This document shows, one piece after another, positions 36,259 through 49,354 of a stretch of DNA of 64,000 nt. Source of the DNA: Acanthochlamys bracteata. Taxonomy: Eukaryota > Streptophyta > Magnoliopsida > Pandanales > Velloziaceae. The stretch spans positions 129,001 through 193,000 of the forward strand of contig CM034139.1 in the NCBI GenBank assembly GCA_019914995.1. Reading direction: 5' to 3'. Position numbers and translations under genes: made by a program. How positions within the stretch are numbered: the first letter of the stretch is position 1; the number at the start of each line of letters is the position of its first letter. The notes beneath the pieces are model-generated. The model saw only the letters and a list, made by a program, of their open reading frames with translations, did not search any database and was not told where the DNA came from.

Positions 36259-37728
36259 TTATATTATGCATAATCCTATCTCATGGCAAATTCTTGAGAA
36301 TGAATCAAATCCTAAAGGTTTAGTGAATATGTCAGCTAGTTTATTTTCAGAGTTAACAAAATTTAGCACTATATAATTGCATTCAACATGCTCTCTAATG
36401 AAATAGTGTCTCAAATCTATGTGCTTTGTGCGTGAGTGTTGAATGCGATTTTTGGTTAACTTAATGGCACTCGTATTGTCACAGAATATAGGCACATTCT
36501 TAAAATCACAACCAAAATCAAAAAGTTGTTTTATCCAGAGTACCTGAGAGCAGCAACTTCCAGCGGCTATGTATTCTGCTTCGGCAGTTGACATCGCCAC
36601 TGAAGCTTGTTTTCTGGAACACCATGAGATCAGACAACCTCCTAAAAACTGATAAGAGCAACTTGTGCTCTTTCTATCAAGCTTGCAGCCACCAAAATCA
36701 GCGTCAGCATAAGCATATAAGTTAAATTCACAGCCTCTTGGATAGAATAATCCTAATTCCTTAGTTCCTACCAAATATCTAATAATTCGTTTTACAACTA
36801 TCATGTGAGACTCTTTTGGATCACTTTGAAATCTAGCACATAGGCATACACTGAATTGAATGTCCGGTCTACTGGCAGTAAGATAAAGGAGTGATTCAAT
36901 CATACCTCTATATAATTTCTGATCAACTGGTTTACCTGTCTCATCTCGGTTCAGTTTGCAAGAGGTAGATATTGGAGTGCTCATCTTCTTGCTTCCTTCC
37001 ATGCTGAACTTTTTGATCAATTCTTTAATGTACTTGCTTTGACTTATGAAGATGCCATTTTTCAGTTGTTTAATTTGCAGACCAAGGAAATAATTTAGTT
37101 CACCCATCAGACTCATTTCAAACTCTTCTTTCATCAAGCCAGAAAATTTTCTGCATAGTCTTTCATTAGTAGCACCAAATATTATATCATCTACATAGAC
37201 TTGCACAATCAACATGTCATTATATTCGTGCAAGGTAAATAAGGTTAGGTCAATCTTACCTCGACTGAAGCCTTTTTCAATCAGAAAGGTGCTCAACCTT
37301 TCATACCAAGCTCTGAGAGCTTGTTTCAGAACATAAAGAGCTTTGTTCAATTTGTAAACATGATTTGGAAAGTTTGTGTTTTCAAACCCGAGAGGTTGTT
37401 CAACATAAACTTCTTCTTTCAGAAAACCATTCAGAAATGTACTTTTAACATCCATTTAAAAAAGTTTGAAATCTTTATGACATGCAAAAACAAGTAGTAT
37501 TCTAATAGTTTCAAGACGTGCAACAGGAGCATAAGTTTCATCAAAATCTATTCCTTCTTCCTGATTATATCCTTTAACTACTAGTCTAGTTTTGTTTCTA
37601 GTTATGATGTCATTTTCATCTAATTTATTTCTAAACACCCATTTAGTTCCTATGATGAATTTGTTTGGAGGTTTTTTAACAAGGTGCCATACATTATTTC
37701 TTTCAAACTGATTTAATTCTTCTTGCAT
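36259..37728 (-). pseudogene. Element A reverse transcriptase and RNase H
   Basis: Two abutting open stretches (37728-37456 and 37455-36259), separated by a stop, encode the RT start (KWVFRNKLDENDI; ETYAPVARLETIR) and the remainder: active-site YVDDIIFGAT, then RNase H with ADADFGGC, STAEAEYIA, DNTSAI and the end motif LADIFTKPL. Order integrase then RT marks Ty1/copia. The RT/RNase H part is nearly intact apart from the stop. About 430 bases between RNase H and the polypurine tracts (35830-36258) hold a 65-codon basic open frame (36224-36027) that I do not recognise. Confidence 0.8.
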
Positions 37729-37972
37729 GGTAGTGATCTATGAACTATCTGTCAATGCATCATCTATACACTTTGGTTCTAGATTTGAGACAAATGCAGA
37801 GTACTCTATGAAGTTATTTTTAAAATGGGATCTAGTTCTTGTACCTTCATTTACCTCACCTAGTATGTTTTCTTATGGATGACTGGATCTGTACTTGAAG
37901 GATCTGCTGATCTGTTCGTGAGTTTCTGTCTGATCAGGTAGAATTCCAAGAGTCTATCCTTCCTCTGTTATT

Positions 37973-39332
37973 TCAGCTGGCTGTTTGGGTCTCTGTAATT
38001 TGTTGTTTTTCTGTCGATGGGAACAGTTCTTCTTCTTCTTCTGATCCTGCATCTAGTTCTGGATTTCTTCTTATCCCATTGTTAGACTCATTAAATAATA
38101 CATGCATAGATTCTTCAACAATCATGGTTCGTTTGTTAAAAACTCTATAAGCTTTTGAAGTTGAAGAGTAACCGAGAAAAATACCTTCATCACTTTTTGC
38201 ATCAAACTTTCCAAGATTATCTTTCCCGTTGTTGAGGATAAAACATTTGCATCCAAAGGTTCTTAAGTAATTGATATTTGGGGTTCTTTCTTTTAGAAGC
38301 TCATATGGAGTCTTTTTAAGAATGGGGCGAATGAATGCACGGTTAATGATATGACATGCAGTATTAACAGCTTCAGCCCAAAAATATTTTGGTAGGTACT
38401 GTTCTATGAGCATGGTTCGTGCCATTTCTACTAGCACTCTATTTTTTCTTTCCATTACACCATTTTGTTGGGGAGTTCTTGGAGCAGAGAAGTTGTGTGT
38501 CAGTCCATTCGATTTACAAAATTCATCAAAATAAAAATTTTGAAACTCCTTACCATGATCACTTCTAATAGCACAAATATTTAGGTTTAGTTCTTTTTAA
38601 ATTTTTTTGAAAAAGCATATAAATATTTTCAGGGCATCATTTTTGTATGCTAAGAAATAAACCCAACAAAAACGAGAATAATCATCTACTATTACTAGAC
38701 AGTAATACTTACCTCCCAAGCTTGCTGTTCTTGATGGTCCAAACAAATCCATGTGTAGTAGTTGTAATGGTTGCTTAGTTGTTATCACTTGCTTGTGCTT
38801 GAATGATGACTTCATTTGTTTTCCTTTAGCACATGCATCACATAATTCATTCAAGCTATAGTTGGCTTCAGACAATCCCTTTACTAGTTTTAATTTGGAC
38901 AGTTTTGATAGTATCTTGATGTTGCAGTGTCCCAAACGTCTATGCCAGAGCCAGCTGCTTTCCTGCTGACTTGCTACTAGACACATTTTGTTGTTAGGAA
39001 GCATCAATATAGAATACATAAACATTACCTTCCCTTTTTCCTTTTAGTATTTCTTCTCCAGATGACAGATTAACAATTGAGCAGCAATGATTATCAAAAT
39101 TGACTTTAAATCCGTTATCATATAATTGACTTATGCTTATTAGGTTATGTTTCAGTCCTTTAACATGAAGAACATTTTCTATGCATAGGGAAGAAGGATT
39201 ACCTATTTTTCCTACGCCTATTACTTTGCACTTACTGTTGTCTCCAAGGATAACATTTCCCCCGAATTGTTTTTGTAGACTGCTGAAACATTTTTCATTT
39301 CCTGTTATATGTCTTGAGCACCCGCTGTCCAA
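37973..39332 (-). pseudogene. Element A protease and integrase
   Basis: Frames 39332-38994, 39025-38597 and 38455-37973 together give the aspartic protease (MDSGCSRHITG), the GAG-preintegrase zinc region (LWHRRLGHCN ... CDACAKGK), the integrase core (LLHMDLFGP, VDDYSRFCWVYF) and the later integrase portion (MERKNRVLVEMARTML). A stop or frameshift lies in the 38456-38600 gap, where the Asp/Glu-containing stretch can be seen but is interrupted. Compare the intact 426-residue version in element B. Confidence 0.75.
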
Positions 39333-39389
39333 CTACCATTTGCTATATTTCAATCGGGTTAGCTCGTCTCCTTCCTGCAAAAGAAGTCT

Positions 39390-41400
39390 TTAGTGCTTAG
39401 GTAACCAAATTTCTTTGGGTCCTAAAGAGTTAGAGCTGTTATATGTTCCTTTTGGAACCCATATCATTTTTATTTTATTGATGTTCTTTCTATACCAGTA
39501 AGAATTAACATTATGCCCTTTTTTGCCACAATAAAAACATTTAACAAAAGATATTGTGGAGTAGGATCTATTTGCTGTATATGCTTTAGACATTAAATTT
39601 TTGTTTTGCATCCTTACTGTTGCCATACCTGAGTGGCTTGTGGAGGGCTGATCATACTTTGCCATTTGTTTACCAGTTGCTATAGATGTTGGAATGAATC
39701 CTATTCTTTCCTTTCTGTATGGGCTGCGTTGAGCTCCTAGCATTGCATCTAGTCTATCCTTTCCATTTATAAATTTTGCCAGAGATGCTTCAAGGTCGAG
39801 ATTCTTGCTTTGCAGACTTTTGTTTTCTTGAAGCAATCTTTGATTTTCTTCCACCAGCTTAGTTTCTTTCACGTGAATATTGGCAAAATCAGTCATGAAT
39901 AGCTTGAGATCTGGAATGGTGGGATATGATAGTCTATCCACTTCTCGACTCAGTGCCTCATTCAATTCCTCAAGCTCAGCAATTTTCTTTATCATGTCTA
40001 TGCTTGAGCTTTCTGTGCATCTTGTCAGTTCTCCAGTCTTACATTCATTTAGTTTGACATGAAGCTTTTCGTTTATTTGAATCAAACGTTTTTTTTTCAA
40101 TATGCAGTGTACATAGTTTAGAGTTAAAATGGTAATAGTCTGCATGGAGTGTGTCTTTTATAGCATCAGTTTTGTCTTCTAAGGCATTTTTTAAAACAAG
40201 TATTTTCTTTTTGAGACATTCGTTTTCATCTTTAAATTTATGCATGCATACCTTCATAGTTTTGCAGTCAGTTTTGGCATGTAGTTATTTCACATACAGT
40301 TCATCAAAAATATCTTGTAATTGTTCATTAGAGTCATCATAGTCAGTAGAATTTACCTCATTGTCATCTTCATGATCTGCCATCAGATATAAGTTGCTTT
40401 CTTCATTTTTCTCTGTCTCAGTCTAACTGTCTTCTGATGAACTTTCATCTCCATCACTCCAGGCTATCATAGCTTATTTTCTTCTTGTGTCTTTGTATTT
40501 CGATCTCTTGAGCAGTGGACATTCGTTCTTGAAGTGTCTTGGTTTGTTGCAGTTGAAGCAGTTTGTGTCTTGTCTGTCCTCTCCTCTATTGACTCTTCCA
40601 GGAACTTTTCTTTTTCTAAACTTGTTTCTTCTGAGAAAACTTTTAAATTTACGGGTTAAGAGTGTAATGTCTTCATCAGAGGAGGAATTACTTACCTACT
40701 GGTCGTTGATCTTTAATGCAATCTCTTCAGAACGTTCATCAGTTTTCTTCAGTGATAGTTCCTTGACAATTAGCTTGCCAATTAGTTCATCCAGTGACAT
40801 TTGAGGAAATGTTGGATTTTCTTCTATGGCATCTACCTTTGATCCAAAGGTTGGCAGCACAGCTCTTAATATTTTTCACTTTAGTTCTTCGGGTTTGAAA
40901 GCTTTTCCTAAATTCTTCAGAGGATTTGTGATGTTAGTAAATCTAGTAAACATTTGAGTAATGGACTCACCTTGGTTCATACTGAAATTTTCATACTCAT
41001 GTATGAGTAGGTTCACTCTGGTTTCCTTGACTTGAGTGGTTCCTTCATGCGTTACCTCCAACTGATCCCATATTTCTTTGGCAGTGTTACAAGCACTGAT
41101 TCGGCTGAACTCATTAGGATCCAGTACACAATACAGAAGGTTCATGGCTCTGTCATTCATTGATATGAGCTTGTTATCTTCATCATTGTATTCACGTTCA
41201 GCCTTACGGATACGTATTCCATCTGCGCCAATTTTGGTTGGAACGATTGGTCCGTCCCGTATGATCTTCCATAGTGTGAAGTCTTGTGCCCGAATGAAGA
41301 TTGTCATTTTAGTTTTCCAGTAGCCATAGTTTGTTCCATCAAAGAGTGGTGGTCTGTTGGAGGATCTACCTTCAAAAGCTATACGAACAAGGTTAGCCAT
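39390..41400 (-). pseudogene. Element A gag (broken)
   Basis: Starts at 41400 with MANLVRIAFEGRSSNRPPLF and runs 174 residues to a nonsense codon at 40875-40873, where element B has TGG. The rest is in pieces down to 39390, including a coiled-coil-like region and a second zinc knuckle with Cys-x2-Cys (CFYCGKKGHNV; last Cys replaced). Long gag with coiled coils is usual in Sireviruses. Confidence 0.75.
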
Positions 41401-41448
41401 AATGATCTTTTACCTCAAGGTTGTTAGACCTTTGATTTTAGGAGGCCT

Positions 41449-41460
41449 GCTCTGGTACCA
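41449..41460 (-). other. Primer-binding site of element A
   Basis: Minus strand TGGTACCAGAGC, one mismatch from the initiator tRNA-Met PBS, two bases from LTR2. Confidence 0.7.
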
Positions 41461-41462
41461 AT

Positions 41463-41939
41463 TGTTAGATATTCCTGTAAGATTAACTCAAGAGGGGAGG
41501 GGTGAATTGAATTAATCAATAAAATTTTTTTCAAGTTTAGTTATCTTGCTGGCAGCAATCTTACAGCTGGCTGTGTCAATGCTGTAACCTGCAGACAGAG
41601 AGAGTTAGAGTGTTTACTGATGTAAATGATAAAGAGTAGTGCTCGAGGTATTTAACGTGGTTCGGTAAAACCCTTTTGCCTACATCCACGGTCGCTCTAT
41701 CACCAGAGCCAAAGCTTCACTGAACCTTTAATAAGTTACAAATACACCTAGAGCAAAGTGCTTCACCAAGCACACTTACTCTATCGGGTTTCTTCGCTAA
41801 GACAATCCCTAACAGCCTACCGGACACGCCTGTCCCCCTGGCTGATTTGCTAGCTTTATTACAAGGTCTAAGAGCTTACACCAAGCTCCACCTGAGCTTC
41901 CTTTACCGGTGCCTGCAGCACCACCTTTACAATGTCAGT
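41463..41939 (-). repeat. Copia LTR2, truncated
   Basis: Matches the first ~475 bases of LTR1 (TGTTAGATATTCC ... ACAATGTCAG) and then changes abruptly into integrase sequence of element B (AGATTCTTCAACAATC). The remaining LTR and all RT/RNase H of element B are missing here, so this is a deletion or recombination junction. Confidence 0.75.
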
Positions 41940-43215
41940 TAGATTCTTCAACAATCATAGTTCGTTTATTAAAAATTCTATATGCTTTTGATGTAGAAGA
42001 GTAACCGAGAAAAATACCTTTATCACTTTTTGCATCAAACTTTCCAAAATTATCTTTCCCGTTGTTGAGGATAAAACATTTGCATCCAAAGATTCTCAAG
42101 TACCCGATATTTGGGATTCTTCCCTTTAAAAGCTCATATGGAGTCTTTTTAAGAATGGGGCGTATGAATGCACGGTTAATAATATGACATGCAGTATTAA
42201 CGGCTTCTGCCCAAAAATATTTTAGTAGGTTCTGTTCTATGAGCATGGTTCGTGCCATTTGTACTAGCACTCTATTTTTTCTTTCTACTACACCATTTTG
42301 TTGGGGAGTTCTTGGAGTAGAGAAATTATGTGTTAAGCCATTCGAGTCACAGAATTCATCAAAATAGAAGTTTTGAAATTCCTTGCCATGATCACTTCTA
42401 ATAGCACAGATAATTAGGTTTAATTCTTTTTGAATCTTTTTGAAGAAGCATATGAATATTTTCAGTGCATCATTCTTGTATGCTAAGAAGTAAACCCAAC
42501 AGAACCGAGAATAATCATCTACTATTACTAGACAGTAATACTTACCTCCCAAGCTTGCTGTTCTTGCAGGTCCAAATAAATCCATGTGTAGCAGTTGTAG
42601 TGGTTGCTTGGTTGTGATCACTTGCTTGTGCTTGAATGATGACTTCACTTGTTTTCCTTTGGCACATGCGTCACATAATTCATCCAAGCTATAATTGGCT
42701 CCAGGCAGTTCTTTTACTAGATTTAGTTTGGACAGTTTTGATAGTATTTTGATGTTGCAGTGTCCCAGACGTCTATGCCAGAGCCAGCTGCTTTCCTGTT
42801 GACTTGCTACTAGACACATCTTGTTGTTAGGAAGATCACTAATATAGAGTACATAAACATTACCTTCCCTTTTTTCGTTTAGTACTTCTTCTCCAGATGA
42901 CAGATTAACAATTGAGCAGCATTGATTATCAAAATTAACTTTGAAACCGTTATCACATAATTGACTTATGCTTATTAGGTTATGTTTTAATCCTTTAACA
43001 TGAAGAACATTTTCTATGCATAAGGAGGAAGGATTACCTATTTTTTCTATGCCTATTACTTTGCACTTACTGTTGTCTCCAAGGATTACATTTCCACCGA
43101 ATTGTTTTTGTAGACTGCTGAAACATTTTTCATTTCCTGTCATATATCTTGAGCACCCGCTGTCCAAGTACCATTTGCTATTTTTCAGTCGGGTCAGCTC
43201 CTCTCCTTCATGCAA
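41935..43215 (-). pseudogene. Element B protease and integrase (426 aa, cut at junction)
   Basis: Open frame with protease (YLDSGCSRYMTG), zinc-binding preintegrase (LWHRRLGHCN ... DELCDACAKGK), integrase catalytic core (LLHMDLFGP; VDDYSRFCW; IRSDHGKEFQN; PQQNGVVERKNR) and the start of the C-terminal part. It stops only because the element is cut at 41939. No RT follows, so the element is defective. Confidence 0.8.
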
Positions 43216-43224
43216 AAGAAATCT

Positions 43225-45234
43225 TTAGTGTTTAGGTACCCAAATTTCTTTGGGTCCTAGAGAGTTAGTGCTGTTATATGTTCCTTTTGGAACCCATATC
43301 ATTTTTATTTTATTGGTGTTCTTTTTATACCAGCATGAATAAACATTATGCCCTTTTCTGCCACAATGAAAGCATTTAACAAAAGGTATTGTGGAGTAAG
43401 ACATGTTTGCTGTATGTGCTTTGGATATTAAATTTCTATTTTGCATCCTTGCTGTTGCCATATCTGAGTGGCTTGTGGAGGGCTGATCATACCTTGAGAT
43501 ATGTTTACCAGTAGCCATAGATGTTGGAATGAATCCTATTCTTTCCTTTCTGTATGGACTGCGTTGAGCTCCCAGCATTGCATCTAGTCTATCCTTTCCA
43601 TTAACAAATCTTGCCAGTGATGCTTCTAGGTCGAGATTCTTACTCTGCAGAGCTTTGTTCTCTTCAAGCAATCTTTGATTTTCGTTCATCAACTTAGTTT
43701 CTTTTATGTGCATATTTGTATAATCAGTCATGAATGGTTTAAGATCTGGGATGGTGGGGTATGACAGTCTATCCACCTCTCTACTCAGTGCCTCATTCAA
43801 CTCCTCAAGTTCAGTAATTTTCTTTATCATGTCTATGCTTGAGCTTTCTGTGCATCTTGTCAGTTCTCCAGTCTTACACTCATTTATTTTGACATGAAGC
43901 TTTTCATTTGTTTGAGTCAAGCGTTTATTTTCAATATGCAGTGCACATAGTTTAGAGTTAATATGAACATAATCTGCATGGAGTGTGTCTTTCATAGCAT
44001 TAGTTTTGTCTTCTAAGACATTGTTTAAAACAAGTATTTCCTTTTTCAGACATTCATTTTCATCCTTAATTCTATGCATGCTTACCTTCATAGTTTTGCA
44101 TTCGGTTTTGGCATGTAGGTATTTTGCATACAGTTCATCAAAAACATCTTGTAATTGTTCATTAGAATCATCATAGTCAGTAGAATTTACCTCACTGTCA
44201 TCTTCATGATCTGCCATCAGACATAAGTTGCTTTCTTCATTTTTCTCTGTCTCAGTCTGACTGTTTTCCGATGAGCTTTCATCTTCATCACTCCAGGATG
44301 CCATAGCTCGTTTTCTTCTTATGTCCTTGTATTTAGATTTCTTGAGCAGTGGACATTGGTTTTTGAAGTGTCCTGGCTTGCTGCAGTTGAAGCAGTTGGT
44401 GTCCTGTCTGTCATCTCCTCTATTTGTTCTTCCAGGAACCTTTCTTTTTCTAAGCTTGTTTCTTCTGAGAAAACTTTTAAATTTACGGGTTAAGAGTGCA
44501 ATGTCTTCATCAGAGGAAGAATCACTTACCTGCTGGTCGTTGATCTTTAATGCAATCCCTTCAGGACGTTCATCAATTTTCTTCAGAGATAATTCCTTGG
44601 CCATCAGCTTGCCAATCAGTTCATCCAGTGACATTTGAGGAAAAGTTGGATTTTCCTCTATGGCATCTACTTTAGATCCAAATGTTGGCAGCACAGCTCT
44701 TAATATCTTCCATTTCAATTCTTCAGGTTTGAATACTTTTCCTAGATTCTTCAGAGGATTTATAATGTTAGTAAATCTAGTGAACATCTGAGAAATGGAC
44801 TCACCTCGGTTCATCCTGAAGTTTTCATACTCATGCATGAGCAGATTCACTCTGGTTTCTTTGACTTGAGTGGTTCCTTCATGCGTTACCTCCAGCTGAT
44901 CCCATATTTCCTTGGCAGAGTTGCAAGCACTGATTCGGTTGAACTCATTAGGATCCAAATAAGACAATCTGAAGGTTCATAGCTCATCATTCATTGATAT
45001 GAGCTTGTTATCTTCATCATTGTATTCCCGTTCAGCCTTGGGAATACGTATCCCATCTGGACCAGTTTTGGTTGGAAGGATAGGTCCGTCCCGTATGATC
45101 TTCCATAGTGTGAAGTCTTGTGCTCGAATGAAGATTGTCATTTTAGTTTTCCAGTAGCCATAATTTGTTCCATCAAAGAGTGGTGGTCTGTTGGAGGATC
45201 TACCTTCAAAAGCTATAGGAATAAGGTTAGCCAT
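43225..45234 (-). pseudogene. Element B gag (one frameshift)
   Basis: Starts at 45234 (MANLIPIAFEGRSSNRPPLF), is frameshifted near 44977-44968, then continues open for 580 residues. It contains the retrotransposon gag region (QLEVTHEGTTQVKETRVNLL), a CCHC knuckle (CFNCSKPGHFKNQC), a long Glu/Lys coiled coil and a second knuckle (CFHCGRKGHNVYSC). Better preserved than element A. Confidence 0.8.
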
Positions 45235-45269
45235 AAGGATCTTTTACCTCAAGGTTGTTAGACCTTTGA

Positions 45270-45294
45270 TTTTTTTTTTTTTTTTTTTTTTTTT
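45270..45294. repeat. 25-base T run in the leader of element B
   Basis: Uninterrupted T run where copies A and C have a short GATTTTAGGAGG. An expansion on this copy only. Confidence 0.85.
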
Positions 45295-45300
45295 AGGCCT

Positions 45301-45312
45301 GCTCTGATACCA
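45301..45312 (-). other. Primer-binding site of element B
   Basis: Minus strand TGGTATCAGAGC, perfect initiator tRNA-Met PBS, two bases from LTR3. Confidence 0.75.
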
Positions 45313-45314
45313 AT

Positions 45315-46966
45315 TGTTAGATATTCCTGTAAGATTAACTCAATAGGGGATGGGTGAATTGAGTTAGTATATAAAAAATTTTATCAAATTTGTTATCCCA
45401 CCTGGCGATGAGCTAGCAAATGTTGTGTCAATCTTTGTCACTGCAGCATGTAAAAAGTTAGCATGTTTACTGACAGAAGTAACAAAGACTAGTGCTCAGG
45501 ATATTTAACGTGGTTCGGCAAAACCCCTTTGCCTACTACATCCACGGTCGCTCTATCACCAGAGCCAAAGCTTAACTAGACCTTTAATATGCTACAATAT
45601 ACCTAGAGAGCGAAGTGTTTCGCCAAGCACACATACTCTCTACGGGTTTCTTCGCCAAGACAACCCTCGCTAGCCTCCTGACACACCTGTCCCCTGGGCT
45701 GATTTGCTAGCACTATTACAAGGTCTAAAAGCTTACACCAAGCTCAACCCGAAGCTTCCTTTACCGGTGCATCCAGCACCACCTTTACACTGTGAGTGAC
45801 AAGTTGTAAGAAAATAAACAAGTATTGAGTGCAGGATCTATCTCAAGAATGTTAAGTGTTTAATTGGTGATTCAGATGAGATGATCGGAGAGATTGCTTT
45901 GAGATTTCTTCAATATGATTTGCAAAAGATTTGTTTGTGTTGAGTAGTCAAGTTCGTGACCGTGCAAAGGGGTTTTTTTGTGTAGAGTGGTAGAGTTCTT
46001 GTACATCTCTGTTTTTGCTTGAGTTCTCTCTACTTCTGTTTTTTTTATGTTTTCTCCCTGTTTTTCTCTATTTCTCCACACGTTTCCTCGTTCTTTGTGA
46101 CTCCTTTTTATAGAACATCTTTCTGTCAGAGCCGCCGTTGAGGAACGTTCTTTGTGGCGCTTTCGGTTCTTCACGTCGAGACGGAATGGTGTTGTCCAGT
46201 GGTTCTTCAGCTGTGTTTGTGCAAGTCTTTGTTGCATTGAATGCGTTGAAGAGATTTGAATTTGCTGCCAACGGTTGAGTGCTTAATTCAGCTAAGCTTT
46301 TGTTTGAATTTCGGTGAGCTGATGAGTTGATACGGTATGTCCATAATAAATGCAGTGCAGGTTGACCGCTTGACTGATCAAGGACTTTGACTGCTTTCTT
46401 TCCTTGATTATTGAGCTTTCCTTTTGTGTGAAAGTGAAGATGATTCTAGCTCTTGTAAATCTTCTGTTTGAAGTCCTTCAGTCCGTTGTGAGTGCAGATG
46501 ATCGTTGAAGGCAAGGGAAACTTCGTTGTTGTTGAACATATGGGTTTGTCCCAAAAGCAGAAGAAATCAGATATGCTTCAATGACGAAAACAACCGATCG
46601 TAATGTGGCTGTTGTATCCTCTGTCCCGTATGTTGTTCTCTGTCTCTGCCTCGCCTCAGCAGCAAAGATAGCAATTGATTCATTATTTAGCCGTGGCATC
46701 CTCATCCCGTATCTTTGTTATCTGTCTCGCTTGGCGATTGAGCAAATGGATCGTGATGTGGCTGTGACATCCTCTGTCCCGTATGTTGTCCTTTGTCCAG
46801 TATGTAGTAGCATAACAGTTGGCTGTATGATGGCTGTTTTGTCTGCTGTAAATTAAATGATCTTTGTTTGTCTAATCCTGCAGACTTATTTTCAGATTAT
46901 TAGTCTTATATAAATCATAATTCTTAATTCTTTGTTATCATCAAAATTATCCTTATATTTCCAACA
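45315..46966 (-). repeat. Copia LTR3 (5' LTR of element B)
   Basis: TGTTAGATATTCC to TTTCCAACA, 1652 bases, complete TG...CA ends. It is more diverged from LTR1 and LTR2 than they are from each other, so B is probably older or of a different subfamily. It is followed directly by gypsy RT sequence. Confidence 0.75.
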
Positions 46967-49354
46967 AATTGCATGGCGCATGTTTTTTCTCCAAGCTTGA
47001 CTTAAAAGCGGGGTATCACCGAATTCGTGTGAAGGAAGACAACATACATAAAACAGCATTCCGAACACATGATGGCCACTATGAGTTTCTTGTCATGCCT
47101 TTTGGTTTGACAAATGCGACGTCGACGTTCTAATCTCTCATGAACAAGGTGTTTCGTCCATATCTTCGCAAGTTAATTCTTGTCTTCTTTGATGATATTC
47201 TCGTCTTTAGCAACAACTGGCAGGACCACCTTGCGCACCTAGCCACTGTTTTGTTTATTTTATAGGAACACTGACTTTATGCAAATTTGGCCAAATGTAA
47301 GTTTGGATGCCGATAGTTGGAGTACCTTGGTTATATAATTTTGGAGCAAGAAATCGCAACAGGCCCAAATAAGGTGGAAGCGGTGTTGAGCTGGCCAACC
47401 CTAACATCTACTACAGCACTTTGTGGTTTCTTAAGACTAACTGGATATTATCGAAAATTCGTCAAGAATTATGGGATCATAGCAGCCCCTATGACTGTCT
47501 TGCTGAAAAAAGGACCCTTTGTATGGACAACAGAAACAGCTAGAGCTTTTGAACTCTTGAAGCAAGCCATGGCTCAAACCCTATGCTGGTCACGCCGGAC
47601 TTCACACAAACTTTAATCTTGGAAACCGATGCATCCGGGACAAGAATTGGTGCTGTCCTTTCTCAAAATAGACGCCCTATTGCATACTTCAGCAAGGGGT
47701 TGTTGTCGACATCCCTCGCCAAATCCACATACGAAAATGAGCTCATGGCGGTGGTATTGTCCGTTCAAAAATGGCGTCCGTACTTGTTAGGCAATCATTT
47801 CACTATCCAGACGGATCACTTGAGTTTGAAATACCTCTTGGAGCAGCGGATATTCTACCAATGATCAACAAAAATGGCTTGTCAAGCTGCTCGAGTATGA
47901 TTATAACATAGAATACCGAACATGAAAACATAATGTGGTGGCTGACGCATTATCTCGCATACCTCATGCCACGATCAGCGCCATCAGCTCTCTACGGCCC
48001 TCATTTTGGGAGGACTTTCGCCAAACCCAATAAGCAGAGCCAGAAATTTCTTCCCTAATTTCGAAAGGTCAGCAAGGAGTTCGTCCAAAGTTATCGCTGT
48101 CTAGTGGCTTCCTACTATACAGAGGACGCATGTGGGTGCCAAATAATCAGTCTTTGAAACATCAGCTACTCTCTGAGGCTCACAACTCGGCAATAGGGCA
48201 TCATAGATGTCGGTTCCGTACTTACAAACGGCTGTGCATACAGTTTTATTGGCCCAGTATGTCGAAAAAAGTTCAACAATATATTCAAGCTTGTGCAACA
48301 TGTGCGAAGGCCAAATCCGACAACCTGCGATCCGCCGGATTACTCCAACCCCTACCCATCCCTGATAAAATTTGGTCCGATATTGCAATAGATTTTATTG
48401 ATGGGCTGCCATTATCCGAAGGGAAGAACGTGATTATGGCCATAGTTGATCAGCTAAGTAAGTATGCACATTTTACTCCTCTCAAGCACCCGTATACGGC
48501 AGCAACATTTACAAGAGAAATTGTCAATTTGCATGGTTGCCCCTTATCCATCATTTCTGGTAGGAATCCGGTCTTTATGAGCTCCTTTTGGCAAGAACTT
48601 CACAGGTAAGAAGGGACAGCATTACATATGAGCTCATCTTATCATCCTCAAACCGATGGACAATCCGAGATTGTTAATAAAGGACTTGAAACATATTTGC
48701 GTTGCTTTGTAAGAGAGCATTCACGATATTAGATGAAGTGGCTTCATTGGACGAAATACTCCTACAACACATGCCCACTCTGCAACGAATGTCTCTCTCT
48801 ATGAGGCCGTCTACGGCAGACCTCCCCCACTACTCGTGTCCTTTGAAACAGGCACTGCCAAGGTAGATATTGTAGGCGCACAGCTGCGAGAGAGACATTA
48901 TTTTGCGCGACTTGAGACGCCATCTTTTGCGTGCACAGAATAGAATGAAGCAAGTGTAAGACAAACACCACCGAGATAAAATATTCCAGCCGGGAGACCG
49001 TGTGCTGTTGAAATTACAACCTTATCGCCAATCCTCCATGGCGGAGCGCCGCAATCATAAATTGAGGAACAAATACTATGGACCATTTGAGGTTCTGCAG
49101 CAAGTTGGCAAGGCGGCGTATAGGTTGGACCTTCCGCCGGAAGTCACGCATTCATTCAGTTTTTCATATTTTCTAGCACAAAGAGGCTCGTTTTCTTCCT
49201 CCAAGGGTTATAGATCGAATCCCAATACCAATTGAACAGACACCCCCTTTATGATCTCCAGCACTGCATGTTGAAAGAGGACTGTAATGGTCAGTGCTCT
49301 ACTGAATTTCCTTCGCTTAGCCTTAAGGACAAGGTTGTTTCTAGCGGGAGAGAA
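46967..49354 (+). pseudogene. Ty3/gypsy pol remnant (RT, RNase H, integrase)
   Basis: Begins mid-RT at the copia LTR border. In order: RT ([35 protein letters not shown]), connection (FLRLTGYYRKFVKNYG), RNase H (LILETDASGTRIGAVLSQ), integrase zinc finger (HNSAIGHH ... CATCAKAK), core (DIAIDFIDGLP; VDQLSKYAHF), then the C-terminal region (LLKLQPYRQSSMAERRN; NKYYGPFEVLQQVG). Several stops and frameshifts (for example near 47131, 47265, 47862 and 48607) make it inactive. RT before integrase marks Ty3/gypsy. The 5' part is not on the other side of the copia tandem, so rearrangement followed insertion. Confidence 0.8.

Larger units (their letters stand above)
32883..46966 (-). mobile_element. Tandem array of Sirevirus-type Ty1/copia elements sharing LTRs
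   Basis: Reading left to right on the + strand: partial LTR of copy C (32883-33916, split by a MITE), a scrap of its leader and PBS, LTR1 (33987-35576), internal region A (35577-41462), partial LTR2 (41463-~41939), partial internal region B (~41940-45314), LTR3 (45315-46966). All parts are in minus orientation and each PBS abuts an LTR. LTR1 therefore serves as 5' LTR of C and 3' LTR of A, which is the structure expected from unequal recombination between LTRs. Long gag with two zinc knuckles, several polypurine tracts before the 3' LTR and ~1.6 kb LTRs point to the Sirevirus lineage. All reading frames are broken, so the elements are not autonomous. Confidence 0.8.

Noticed and set aside
40151..40804. 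Plus-strand open frames across the copia gag
   Set aside because: Antisense shadows of gag coding sequence; the same shadows appear at 43985-44638.
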